Source of the DNA: Membranipora membranacea
Lineage: Eukaryota > Bryozoa > Gymnolaemata > Cheilostomatida > Membraniporidae
Reading direction: 5' to 3'
Assembly: GCA_914767715.1 (NCBI GenBank)
Contig: OU612074.1
Span: 18,400,062-18,464,061, forward strand
DNA length: 64,000 nt
The position numbers and the translations under genes were made by a program. Positions 1 through 10,889 of this stretch are shown one piece after another. The notes under the pieces were generated by a model. The model worked only from the letters and a program-made list of their open reading frames with translations. It was not told where the DNA came from and did not search any database. Every line of letters starts with the position of its first letter. Positions within the stretch are counted from its first letter, which is position 1.

Positions 1-3000
1 TAAGTTAATTGGTGAAGATTACGGGTATTAAAATATCATTCCTGTTTGTTAAACTAAAAGGTGTCAAATACCTAGTGTTTTCTCAAGCTAATCTACCAAA
101 TTTTAAATTTTAACATTGTTGTGTTTATGTTTGTGTTTTATGTGTATGTGTATTTATTTATGTATTTCTTTATAATTTTTGTACAGTGAGAATCTATTGA
201 TGAGTGCTATCACCATGCAAATAAAGCTGACTCTGAAAGAGGGGGTGTATACTGCTGAACCACCTGTCTTAACTACTCAAGACTCAGGACTATATTCAAG
301 ACTTAAGCAGATAAAGACAATCACTTCCATTAGTAATACAACTGGATCATTGTTTTAATAGACCCATTTTGATTCCATTTATGGCTAATTATGCACAAAG
401 ATTACTAATTCATGATGGCATTCATAACCAGGAAATGCAAACATTATACAGCAAAATATTAGATGATCAACACTTGACAGTTTCAACACTTGTACACAAT
501 TTATGTTACATTAGTTGTGACACAAGCAATTTTAAAGCATAATACCATATTTTTGTTAGGCCCTTAAGGTATGGCTATGTAAACTAAATAAAGCAAAATA
601 GAATATATTCTTGCCAAAACTGTGTGATTCAATATACAATTAAATGGGTCTATCTTAATTATATTTTCAAAATACAAACTGTAATAAAAAAAGTTAATAA
701 GCCAGAGTGAATTCCTGGCTATTTCATCAACTATTTGGGTGATTTTGGGACATCAATAATCAATGTCAAACCGACATCTTGACACAACTTGTTAGTATTG
801 GGGACACTCCTGATAAGATATCAACATCAGCGCCGGACATCAAACTGACGTCAATTCGGCGTCAGCATCTTTGCATAAGTTTTCAGTATTTGGGCCTCTT
901 TAGACGAGATACTACATCGACGTCAGACATCAAGCTGAAATCAATTTGATGGCGGCCTCTTGACATAAGCATTCAGTATCAGGGCGAAACTAGACTAGAG
1001 ATCATCATCAGTGTCCGACATCAAACCGATATCGTTAGGGAGGAGACTCACATCGAAAACCTGTAGTTTTGAAACATTGGTTTAACTTGGAGTCATGTTT
1101 TCACAGTTCTATTGTGCATGTGCCTATGACGGGATTACAATCTTAAGGATTTGCAAAGTCAGCAAATTATCATCGCTTATGTTCAGAGATATCTGATCAA
1201 ACATAGTACCATTGCAAAAAAGTTGCAGATGGTATGATGTAGTGCGCCTGCAGTAAAACAATTATGAGGAGTTCTGAGATTCAGATACTATCCTGGCCCA
1301 TAAATAACAAAATGTGATGACAGGCCTTGCTCAGACCATATGGAATTGGAACAAATAAATAAATGTAGGCAGCGGGAAACTGCCATAGCGACCGGATGTA
1401 ATATTTCAAACATGCAATGTATGACTGCTTTCAGTGCAATCAGCAGCTTAGCTCTATCAATAGATAATAAAACCACAGGTTTACTGACTTTGCCAATCAC
1501 TGTTGGCAAATTCTGCATCGACAGTATTTATTTGTTGGGCTGACATTGAATGCATAGGTCAGACATGCTCACTTAACTCTGGTTTGCCATATCTCGTTCA
1601 AAATACTTTTGTCTAGCCAATTTTAGTGCTTTCAAGAGGAAAATCTTTGGACAAATCTATCTAAGAGGATTCGTCAGTTAGTTGAAGCAAGGAGTTTCCC
1701 GGTTGCAGACATAGTTCTATATTCAATCGATCTAGTTTAGGAAAGGTTTCAATTCTTAGTTTCGCCGAGATTGAGTTGGTTAGGTGTGAAGGATACTAAG
1801 ACTTCAAAATAATGAGCTTATAACTTTTATGTCCATGATAGAATATGTGCCACCGTTAGATAATGTTTTGTATTGATGACAAGAAACGATAGTGTTTGCC
1901 AACTTTGTGATCTAACGAAACTAAGCTCCAGCAAATTCAGACTCAGGGCATTCAGATATTTGGTTTTGTTATATTTTAATAAAAGTTGATCTTAATTGAT
2001 CCCAAGCGGACCTTTTTGTATGGCAATTGCAAGGATACCCTACAAAAGTTTGCTTTTTTTTAACACAACTAAAAGTAAAAAAAACTACTCAAGACACAGG
2101 ACCCAACTCCAGACTTAAGCGGATAAAGACAATTACTCCTATAAGTAAAACAACTAGATCATTGTTTTAATAGGCCTATCTTGATGCGCCTTATAGCTTA
2201 TTATGCACAAATTTTGCTAACCTTTGATGGCATTCATAACCAGGAAATTCAAACATTATACCCAAAAAATATTTGATGATCAACAGTTGACAGCTTCAAC
2301 ACATGTACACAATTTATGTTACATTAGTTGTGACACAAGCAATTTTTAAAGCAAAACTCAATATTTATGTTTGGTCTGGCTATGGTAACTAAATGAAGCA
2401 AAGTAGAATATATTTTTGCCGAAATTGTGTGATTCTGTATACAGTTAAATGGGCCTCTCTGAATCAATAAACTAGACCAACCTTGCTGTATTATATTTAC
2501 AAAATACAAACTGTAAATCGCAAAAGTATTGGTAAAGAACAAGTTCCTAGCTATTTCATCAACTTTTTGATATTCATAACATGGAGGGTGTCGTGTAAGA
2601 AACACAAATTATAAATTATCTCATGGTGAAGGCCAAGACAGATCTGGATTATCCCAGCAGGCAAGTCACCAATATCAACCTCATATTGAGGTCAATATTA
2701 TGGTGACTTTGGGACATTAGTAATCAATGTCAATCAATTTGATGTCGGCATCTTGACATAAGTTGATGGTATTGGGGTCACTCCTGTTTAGATATCAACA
2801 TCAGTGCCAGACATCAAACTGACGTCAATTTGGTGTCAGCATCTTGGCATAAGTTTTCAGTATTTGGGCCACTTTAGACAGTTAGTAACATCGACATCAA
2901 TTTGACGGCCGGCCTCTTGACATAAGCGATCAGTATCAGGGCAAATCTAGACTAGAGATCATCAACAGTGTCGTTATTGAGGAGACTCACATCAAAGACT

Positions 3001-4060
3001 AAGTTCTATTTATGTAATTTTGAAACATGGGTTTAACTTGGAGTTATGCTTTCACAGTTCTATTGTGCAAATGCCAATGATGGGATTACAATTCTAAGGA
3101 TTTTCAAAGTCAACAAACTCATGTCGATTATGTTCAGGCTAGTTATTTTTATACAGTACATGACTAAATATTGTCGCAAGAGATATCTGATCAACTAAGT
3201 ACTATTGCAAAAAATTGCAGATGGTATGGTATAGCGCGGCTGCAGTTTAACAATTCCAAGGTGTTCTGAGATTCAGATAATATCTTGGCCCTGCTCAGAT
3301 CTTATGTAATTGAAACAAATAAATAGATTAAGACAACTGGAAACTGCCATAGCGACCAGACGGATGTAATATTTCAAACATGCAATGTATGACTGCTTTC
3401 AGTGCAATCAGCAATTTAAGCTCTATCAATAGATGATAAAACCACAGGTTTACTGACCTTGCCAATTACTGTTGGCGAATCCTGCATTGACAATATTTAT
3501 TTGTTGGGCTGACATTGAATGCATAGGTCAGACATGGTCACCATACTCTGGTTGGCAATATCTCGCACAATATACTTTTATCTCGCCAATTCTAGTGCAT
3601 TCAAGGAAAATCTTTGGACAAATCAAACTTAGATGATTCGTCAGTTAGTTGAAGCAAGTAGTTCCCTGGTTGCAGACATAGTGCTACATTCCATAGATGT
3701 AGTGTAGGAAAAGTTGCAATTCTTAGTTTCGCTGAGATTGAATCGGTTAGGTGTGTAGGATACAAAGACTGCAAAATGAGGAGCCTATAATTTGTATGTC
3801 TATGTTAAAAGATTAATTTGACTTCATTATTAGCATAGGAATATCAAAGACAATACATCTGAGTCTGTATCGTTTTTTTGCAAGCTATGCGCACAGGTAG
3901 ATTAAGGTTTGTATTGATGACAAGATACGGTAGAACATGTCAATTTTGTGATCCAGAGAACCTAAGCTCCAGCAGATTCAGAGCAGAGCAGATCATCCAG
4001 ATATCATGTTTTGTTAAATTTAAATAAAAGTTGATTTAAATTGATCCCAAGCAGACCTAT
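1..4060 (+). repeat. Two tandem units of about 2 kb
   Basis: Unit a (1-1985) and unit b (1990-4060) share long blocks in the same order: the start near TAAGCCAGAGTGAATTCC / AACAAGTTCCTAG, a part rich in the words GACATCAA and TTGATGTCGG, and the end TTGATCCCAAGC(A/G)GACC. Unit a ends in a shortened junction that resumes at the word ATACCCTACA, also found near 4208 in the coding element, so it looks like a deleted derivative of unit b plus the element. No convincing long ORF. Confidence 0.7.
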
Positions 4061-4199
4061 TTGTATGGCACTTGCGGTCAGGTTTTCAAATGCCTAGCAT
4101 CCACATGGAATCCTCACAGGTGTTTGTTATACCATTTCTAATGTGCTTGTTTTTCATTCAAAAGAATACATCAAGCACCTGTATAATAAAAGTCAACAC

Positions 4200-4337
4200 A
4201 TGCAAGGAATACCCTACATCAATTTGCTTATTTTAGCCCTTTTATTGGCAGTCTATTTCATTCCAGTAGCGGAGGGTTATCCGAATAGTGCCGAAAGTAA
4301 AAAAAAAGACAAGGAAAAAAGGAAAAAGAACAACTAG
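4200..4337 (+). CDS. Small secreted-type peptide of mobile element (left copy)
   Basis: A 45-residue ORF. Residues 1-26 look like a signal peptide: Met-Gln start, a run of Leu/Ile/Ala/Val (LLILALLLAVYF), then a small-residue site at VAEG. The remainder is lysine-rich and very polar (KKKDKEKRKK). An in-frame Met 19 residues upstream would add a hydrophilic extension. The right-arm copy (27895-28038) keeps the hydrophobic part but has a one-base deletion just after it that changes the tail frame. Conservation of the signal-like part in both arms suggests the frame was once coding. It may instead be the first exon of the element protein. Function unknown. Confidence 0.4.
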   Translation: MQGIPYINLLILALLLAVYFIPVAEGYPNSAESKKKDKEKRKKNN

Positions 4338-4388
4338 AGAATTAAGAAGAGTTAAAAACGAAATAGAATATTTGCATAACTACTATCT

Positions 4389-4739
4389 TTGAGAAGAAAA
4401 AATCGAGAAAAAATGGAAACCCTATCCCCTGTTCAACTCACAAATGTCGCAAACGTCAAAATGTCGCAGTCTAACATTCCACTAACGTCGCAAACCCAAA
4501 CCGTAGCAACGAAGGGTTTTTATAAGGTCGCAAACCCACGAACGTCGCAATTTTTCAAACGTCGCAAAAGCTCGAACCCACTAACGTCGCAAGTCATCAA
4601 AAATGCCGAGTTGTCTTCTCATATTATGAAAATTTGTGATGATGATATGTTGCAAGATGTAGATAGGTGCATACGAACTTCAAAACAAGGTGGGGAGTTG
4701 AATATCGATGTTATATATTATGCTATGGATAATTGTTGA
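4389..4739 (+). CDS. Element ORF with CGTCGCAA repeat array (left copy)
   Basis: A 116-codon ORF whose first 70 codons overlap an array of the word CGTCGCAA or near matches (4445-4600). The C-terminal part (DMLQDVDRCI, GGELNIDVIY) is conserved in the right-arm copy (27491-27850) and in a third, truncated copy at 8074-8277. No known domain recognised. The repeated DNA word may be the functional feature and the ORF a by-product, or the array may encode a low-complexity TSQ-rich segment. Confidence 0.35.
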   Translation: MRRKNREKMETLSPVQLTNVANVKMSQSNIPLTSQTQTVATKGFYKVANPRTSQFFKRRKSSNPLTSQVIKNAELSSHIMKICDDDMLQDVDRCIRTSKQGGELNIDVIYYAMDNC

Positions 4740-4914
4740 ATATTTTTCAGGTTATTTGATTCATTTTTTTCTTTCTTTATTGTTACCTCAGCATCCATTA
4801 ATACTGTCATAAAAGGACTGTTGTGGGTGATGTCATGCTAGTCAGTTGGATGTGAAAAGTTCTCTTCAGAATTTTCAAATAAATAACCAAATTTTGACAA
4901 TAACAATACCTTAC

Positions 4915-5097
4915 ATGAGTGATACTAAGAACAAGAAAGGATACGCATTCTATGCTGTTGCCACAGGAAAGACAACAGGTATTTTTAAAAACTGGCTTAA
5001 ATGTAACGACTCAGTGAATAAAGTCAGTGGTGCATCATTCAAGGGTTTTCGCAACCTTGAAAATGCTGAGCGATATTTGAACAAGGCAGGAGTATAA
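4915..5097 (+). CDS. RNase H1-type hybrid-binding domain ORF (left copy)
   Basis: About 60 residues matching the N-terminal RNase H1 / caulimovirus viroplasmin-type fold that binds RNA:DNA hybrids and dsRNA. Visible signature: YAFYAVATGKTTGIFKNW, then a Cys, then SGASFKGF followed by an acidic helix ending at LNKAGV. In the family the same positions read YAV..G...GIY..W..C...V..F.GA.FK.F. The ORF ends at a TAA, yet the next codons continue in the same frame into the coiled-coil ORF (5110 onward), and the right-arm copy has the identical arrangement. Here it is part of a repeat, not of a host RNase H1, since no RNase H catalytic domain follows. Confidence 0.6.
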   Translation: MSDTKNKKGYAFYAVATGKTTGIFKNWLKCNDSVNKVSGASFKGFRNLENAERYLNKAGV

Positions 5098-5109
5098 TGT
5101 ACCTGGGTA

Positions 5110-6430
5110 GATTTTGAGCAGGAGTACGTTGACGCATTGGACGAGCTAGAAAGCAGCAAGTCAAGAAGTAGATCGCCATTGGAGGGTATCATCAAGAAAA
5201 ACTTTGATATTGGTAATAGTACCTCAGACACTGGTATTCGTACCTTTAATAAATCATCTCATCAAGCACCAACAATGACTACATCGGAGTGTACTAATTG
5301 TAAGTACATGGCACTCCAAGTCAAAACCTTAACGAGTGATGTCGCATACTTGCGAAAAACATTGGAACTCTTAGAAGGGAAATACAGTACTAACACCGTA
5401 AACATAGAAAAAAACATGTCATGTTTAGGAGAGGACATAAAAGTCCTCTCTACAGAGATGAAGAGCATGACAGATGAGTTGAAAAATCAAAAAGTCTTTG
5501 CCTTTGATGTGCTCAAACATAATATTGTACACCAGAACACCAGGAGCAACACCGAGAAAAAAGATGAGCCAATGCAATGGCGGAGAGAACAAACGAAATA
5601 TTATAACCAAAATAAAACAACATATATCTTCAACTGGAAGAAATGTATTGTTGTTCATAACTTGGCACGACCGCAAGAAATAAAAAAAGATGAGTTTTTG
5701 GACCAATGGATATTACAATTATAAACAAATATGAATTTAGTAGAGAATACCCGGATAGGTGTAAGTTTATCATACAAATTGAAGATGATACACAGAGAAC
5801 ACGTATAATTGAAGGCTGGAAAACTAATTTCCTTGGTGGATCATCAATGAGGCACACTGTAGCAAAGCCTACAAACATCCTGATTGTCCCTAATGTGCCA
5901 TTGGCATTTGGAGAAGAGGACATTTTGAGAGATGTCAACGATGAATTTAGAGCACTTTGCGTCAAGAGACTGAGGGATAGAGATGACAGACCACTACGTG
6001 CCATCAGTATCCAGTTCCAGTTAGAGAATGAGACGAAGAAAGCTATGGAGATAAGGAAAGTCAAATTCCCTTCAATGTACAATATTATACAATCATTGAA
6101 AACATCAGGAGATAAAAGGAAGCCAACAAGACATATAGATGAGACCTCCTTAAACAGCATTGGTAGTGAACGGGATTCGAACCTGCAACTCTCAGATTGA
6201 GAAGCACATATCCTAACCACTACACCACCCATGACATAGCAATTGGTAGAGGCTACAGGTTTCAAAACACTATGGGAGTTGAAATATTGAGGATATTGTA
6301 CCAATTTCTATCAGAGAAAACTTTTGAACTTCCTAGGATCATGAAAAACTTGTTACCTCAGAATTCACTACTGCTGTCTTATACGGGATCCTATCAAGAT
6401 TTAGCACAAGTAAGGCGAATATCTACATAA
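5110..6430 (+). pseudogene. Coiled-coil plus RRM-like element protein (left copy, broken)
   Basis: Starts in the HBD frame right after a TAA. It encodes an acidic/serine stretch, a CxxC (CTNC near 5290), a heptad-rich coiled coil (about 5300-5480), then two segments with RRM-like beta signatures (CIVVHNL near 5650 and ILIVPNVP near 5880). Relative to the right arm, about 22 bases are missing near 5693, which shifts the frame; the remainder is open as 5706-6200. A 75-nt tRNA-like insert (6167-6241) then cuts the ORF; beyond it the original frame resumes (GRGYRFQNT) and runs to a stop at 6430. The order coiled coil then RRM resembles LINE ORF1 proteins, but no reverse transcriptase of the same element is seen. 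Confidence 0.5.
6167..6241 (-). other. tRNA-like insertion with 8-bp direct repeats
   Basis: On the minus strand the 75 nt contain a tRNA A-box-like GTAGTGGTTAGGAT and a perfect B-box GGTTCGAATCC, spaced as in a tRNA. The acceptor stem does not close, so a working tRNA is unlikely. It is flanked by ATTGGTAG at 6159-6166 and 6242-6249. Removing the insert plus one repeat (83 nt) restores an open reading frame, so it inserted into a coding sequence. The right arm has the same insert (about 25975-26050). Confidence 0.6.
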
Positions 6431-6940
6431 ATGTCAAGCTTGAAATATACCGTCATGTTTGATATAGGCTATACTTGAAGTATGCTTTTACACTACTTGG
6501 AATACCAGAAATGGGAAAAAAGTATTAAATCATTTATGCATGAACCGCCTCATCTCTTTATGACTTATGACATTGAATTGCGTGAGGGCAATTATGTTTT
6601 CATCACTTTGTAATCTAGAGTGCTCAACAAACTTCGAACGAGATTTCAATATTTACAGTCTTAAAGAAATTTGAATGTACCACGATAGGTTATAGAATTA
6701 AATGCAGTTTCTAAACTCAAATCCTGGTTGGAGAAAATTGAGTTATGTGCAGGAACCTTGACTGTGGACTGCAGGTCAATAAGAGTGCAATTGCAAATTA
6801 ACAGAATTTAATACTGCTTTGTGACCAAGGGGCTAATTGTTAATGGCCATGGTTATATTATATATGAGTCTCCCTATAAAATTCAAGTCAAATTGTAAAT
6901 TCTCAATATACTTTGGTTTGGGAATTCCATAGATATGCAT

Positions 6941-7531
6941 TAGGTAAATTCGCGACCTTGGTATATATATTAGGTAAATTCGCGACCTTGGTATATATAT
7001 TAAATAATCAATAAATAATCAATGGAAATCCCATTTTCATCGGAAAATCCAACTGAATCCAACTTGAATTCAAGTTGTCTCCCTATCACCAATGAGGAGA
7101 TAATTCTAAGTTTCATGTCATGAAACTTAGAATTATCTCCTCATTGATAATAGGGAGACAACTTGAATTCAAGTTGGATTCAGTTGGATTTTCCAATGAA
7201 AATGGGATTTCCATTGATTATTTATTGATTATTTAATAGGTAAATTCGCGACCTTGGTAAATATATTAAATAATCAATAAATAATCAATGGAAATCCCAT
7301 TTTCATTGAAAAATCCAACTGAATCCAACTTGAGTTCAAGTTGTCTCCCTATCACCAATGAGGAGATAATTCTAAGTTTCATGTCATGAAACATAGAATT
7401 ATCTCCTCATTGATAATAGGGAGACAACTTGAATTCAAGTTGGATTCAGTTGGATTTTCCAATGAAAATGGGATTTCCATTGATTATTTATTGATTATTT
7501 AATATATATACCAAGGTCGCGAATTTACCTA
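6941..7531. mobile_element. Tandem pair of palindromic foldback MITEs
   Basis: Two copies of a nearly perfect palindrome. Each begins with TAGGTAAATTCGCGACCTTGG (starts at 6941 and again at 6971; second copy at 7237) and the pair ends with its complement at 7511-7531. Each half is about 130 bp, with the symmetry centre at the TCATGTCATGA words near 7110 and 7380. The first copy lacks its own right terminus and runs straight into the second. No ORF. Confidence 0.75.
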
Positions 7532-7994
7532 TTATGGGATTCGTTATCCTCTTAAATTTTATCGATTTGTTATTATTTACTCTTTATATTCTCTTACTTT
7601 TTATTTTAACATTTCATTTCATAAGTAGGATGTAGAAAACATCGTTATGAGTTATCCTATTTTAATTTGTGAGGGAACAACTCCCATTGAGATGAAAATT
7701 GAAAAATTGTTTCCTTTTTCCAAGCATCGTTGATCCTTACTATGTAACAGCTCATGCTTACATAGTTCATAATATATGAAAAAGTTTGACTTGATTAATC
7801 TGGAAAACCAAAGCGTTCCATCATGGGAATGATGTAACATTTTTTATTGATGGATTAAGGCTATGTCAGCAAGAGGAAAAAATATAGCACTCAATCCACC
7901 TGTGTCAATACTTCTTGACGACTTCAATCATTGGCCAAATCAAACATCAAGGTACATTACAAATTGGGATGTCACTATATCTGCTAGGTGTGTC

Positions 7995-8365
7995 CCTTTT
8001 ATGACACCATTAATGGATTCTGAGGTAACAATAGAGGAAGTGAATAAAATGATTCAAATAACCTGAAAAATGCTCAACAATTATCCATAGCACAATATAT
8101 AACATTGATACTCAATTCCCCACCGTGTTTTGAAAATCCTATGCTCCTATCTACATCTCGCAACAAGTCATAATCATCAATTTGCATCAAATGAGAAGAC
8201 AACTCGGCATTTCTGTTGAGTTGCGACATTTGCGACGTTAGTGGGTTCGAGCTATCGTAACGTTTAAAAAATTGCAACGTTTGTGGGCTTGCGACGTTTT
8301 TGGGATTGCGACGTTAGTGCAACGCTAGATTGCAAGGTTTCGACATTTGCAACGTTTGTGGGTTC
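7995..8365 (-). repeat. Truncated third copy of HBD element
   Basis: Matches the part of the element with the CGTCGCAA array and the ORF ending in NVIYCAMDNC. It is in the same orientation as the right arm and truncated at both ends. The ORF remnant is 8074-8277. It joins a SINE at about 8370. Confidence 0.65.
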
Positions 8366-8369
8366 AACA

Positions 8370-8650
8370 TCCCCCAATGGGATTCGGACCCACAACTCTT
8401 GCGGCACTAATCGCCTGACAGTGAATAGCAAGCACGCAAACCGATTGCGCCATCTCATCATTCCCAAAATAGAATGGGTTGATGGCGCCAATTAGCATGC
8501 CCACTATTCACTACTCAGTGTTATGTTCTTTCGTCAAATAGCTCATTCCAATCCACCATTGCCACCCTATGTAACACAGCATACGTGTTAGGGTTGTTAG
8601 CCTTACATGGCCCATTGCTGAGAGCCCTTGTAGTGAGTTTTAAGTGATAA
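8370..8650 (-). mobile_element. tRNA-derived SINE, copy 1
   Basis: On the minus strand a tRNA-like module with an A box (GATGGCGCAATCGGTT) and B box (GTGGGTCCGAATCCC) followed by CATTGGGG. The distal body contains the words CACTACAAGGG and GTGTTACATAGGGTGGC. Same family as 43937-44162, 44257-44567 and 57438-57720. Confidence 0.65.
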
Positions 8651-10560
8651 AAAAAGTTCAGCCAATTTCATAGACGTTGTCTACATTTGTAGACTACAAC
8701 TATTATTAGGAATTTGTAATCCCCTCCAACAGATGATAGTACAAATTCAAAATCATCAGCAAGGGTGGGCACATAAGAATTCCCAAAATTTTGCCACTTC
8801 AGTAATGAGCAAATAGAATACAATTCAGATTACAACCGCCATACAAAATTGCATCTATCTTTTTGCTTTAGAAAAGAGGGTAATACTTCTACCAAGTTGT
8901 TGGTAGCTTTTTAAGTTTTTGAACTCTGTTTCCGATAAGTTATATTATTTTCATACACACTCCAGAGTTATTTCTGGATACCAATAGTTCCAACAGCCGA
9001 TGACCCCTCGATTACACATTATAATTAGAAGATTTACTTCAATACCAAATTTAAAAACGGAAGCTATGTGCGCCCTGTGTAAATAAAGTTAGATTTCTAA
9101 TTGCATGGACACATCTAGAGAAAATACCTTTATACCTCGCTGGTTATTGATGTTCAAGGCTTGCTGTAAAGCATTTGCCTTGGAAACATGGAATGAGCTA
9201 ATGTACACCCATTTGATAGGATTAAAATTCTTCCATTATCCCAAGGCATGATTCAAGTACTTAAAAGCAAAGGAACATAACTCACAAACAGGAAAGCTTT
9301 GATTGGAGCACTCACAAAGCCTGCAAAAAGGTTAGCAATGCCCAGATTTTGATGTAAGTGATGTATATTATCATATAAATTTCAAGCTTTATTTTGAGTG
9401 GTAAGTCAAGGGGAGTTTATGTTCTAGAGCATGCTTCTGGAGCTAGCAGCACAGCATGATTAATTTATAACACAATGAAGATATGAATTAGAGGTGTTGT
9501 ACCTATGTGCATTACAGGTATCAGCGTGCTATCAAACTATGTACTCGGGCTTCAAAACATCACTTCCTAACATGGACTGTAAACATATAAACCAACTGAT
9601 CATTGTGTATTAAAAACAGATGATCTAGTAACGAAAAGAACCACCCAAACAAAACTACATTTTCTCCAGATGAAAACCCAGAGCTGAAAACCTGTGTCAA
9701 AAGGAAGTATGCAGCCTACCTCTCACAGGACAAAGGCCAATACCAACTGGGTTACCTTGTAAGTCAAAATACTGTCAACTAACAAGAGTAATACACATAT
9801 ATTATATATCGACTCTAATATATAATAGACTATGGAGCTACCATCAATATCTTTGACATAGCAATAGAAACTAGTATGCTAAATATCTTCACAATCATAA
9901 AGCATCATTGTCTGGCAGGACGTAGGCAGGTGTGGTTTGGTTAGTTAGTCAGATGGTTTGATTAGGTTCTGGGTAGTTTGGTAAGGTAGGCAGACAGTGG
10001 GAATGTGTATCAATTATGTTATGTCGATATCTGGCATGCATGTTATGATGTTAAATAGAGTTAGCACAAATTCTTGTTATTCACAAACTGGCAGACATGT
10101 TATATAACTTCTATAGAGCTTTGACTTTTCCAGAGAGAAGTATCATATAACTTTCATTGTAACCAAACAGCCCTATGGATCGTGTGATCTCAGCTACTAC
10201 AGCGGTCTGTAAGAGCATGCCAGACCGTCCATATACTATTTCACATTGATGTATGCTTTACCTGGGTAGGTTAACTTGTGGTATGGAATTTAGCTTCTCC
10301 ATATTATGATGGCAGATATGAGATGATATATTATACTATCACAATATATCTGCCAGCATAATATGAAGAAGCTAAATTCTTCTAACTTAAAATGTTATAT
10401 AACTTTCATTTGTAACCAACAGCCCTAGCAATCATGCGATCTACGTAGACTCCACAGACACTTGTTGTGGTTTGAGGCTAAGCGAAGAGTTACAACTCAG
10501 CTTGAGCTCAGAATTTACACCACAGTAAATGGCCACAGGTTAATAGTGTAACAGGAAGAG
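8650..10560 (+). repeat. Family X repeat, copy A
   Basis: Long dispersed repeat. The segment 8370-10560 recurs at about 57440-60340 and its second half recurs at 10890-12250, 12600-13450, 13730-14560 and, inverted, at 20920-22105. Internal landmarks: GCTACTACAGCGGTCTG, and a hairpin formed by TTTAGCTTCTCCATATTATG and its near complement CATAATATGAAGAAGCTAAA. No protein-coding signature. Confidence 0.7.
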
Positions 10561-10889
10561 ACATCATGTTCTATCCCTACTATGATTGATACTTAATTAA
10601 AATTGAGAAAAATCAGGGAGCATATTCTGGCTTGTGGGAAGAGGATGAACAGTAAAATTGCCCCTTCCTATAAATACATCAGTTATTAGGACTCACTTTA
10701 TACAAATATTTAAACTGGACCAACCGTGGCCAACTCAAGTGTTTAATTTGTATCATGTAAGACCAACCACAAACAACCTAATACTTGGTGCACTCTGATA
10801 AAGCCGTGTTACATAAGCAATGGTAGCAATATTGGCATAGCATATTGATCATGCATCCATATACAATGCCTCAACTCTAGAAAGACGTC

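Larger units (their letters stand above)
1..6762 (+). repeat. Left arm of large inverted repeat
   Basis: This block recurs in reverse complement at 25307-32340. The matches run from the innermost edge (a GGTTCCTGCAC word near 6755, its complement at 25307) out to the first base of the window, which pairs with about 32340. The arms differ by many substitutions and small indels. The arm contains two tandem units of about 2 kb (1-1985 and 1990-4060) and a coding element (4080-6600). It runs off the window at position 1, so its outer end is not seen. Confidence 0.85.

Noticed and set aside
6167-6241. Functional tRNA gene
   Set aside because: A and B boxes are good but the acceptor stem does not pair, and the unit is inside a repeat in two copies. 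The same applies to 41177-41243 and 59171-59260.
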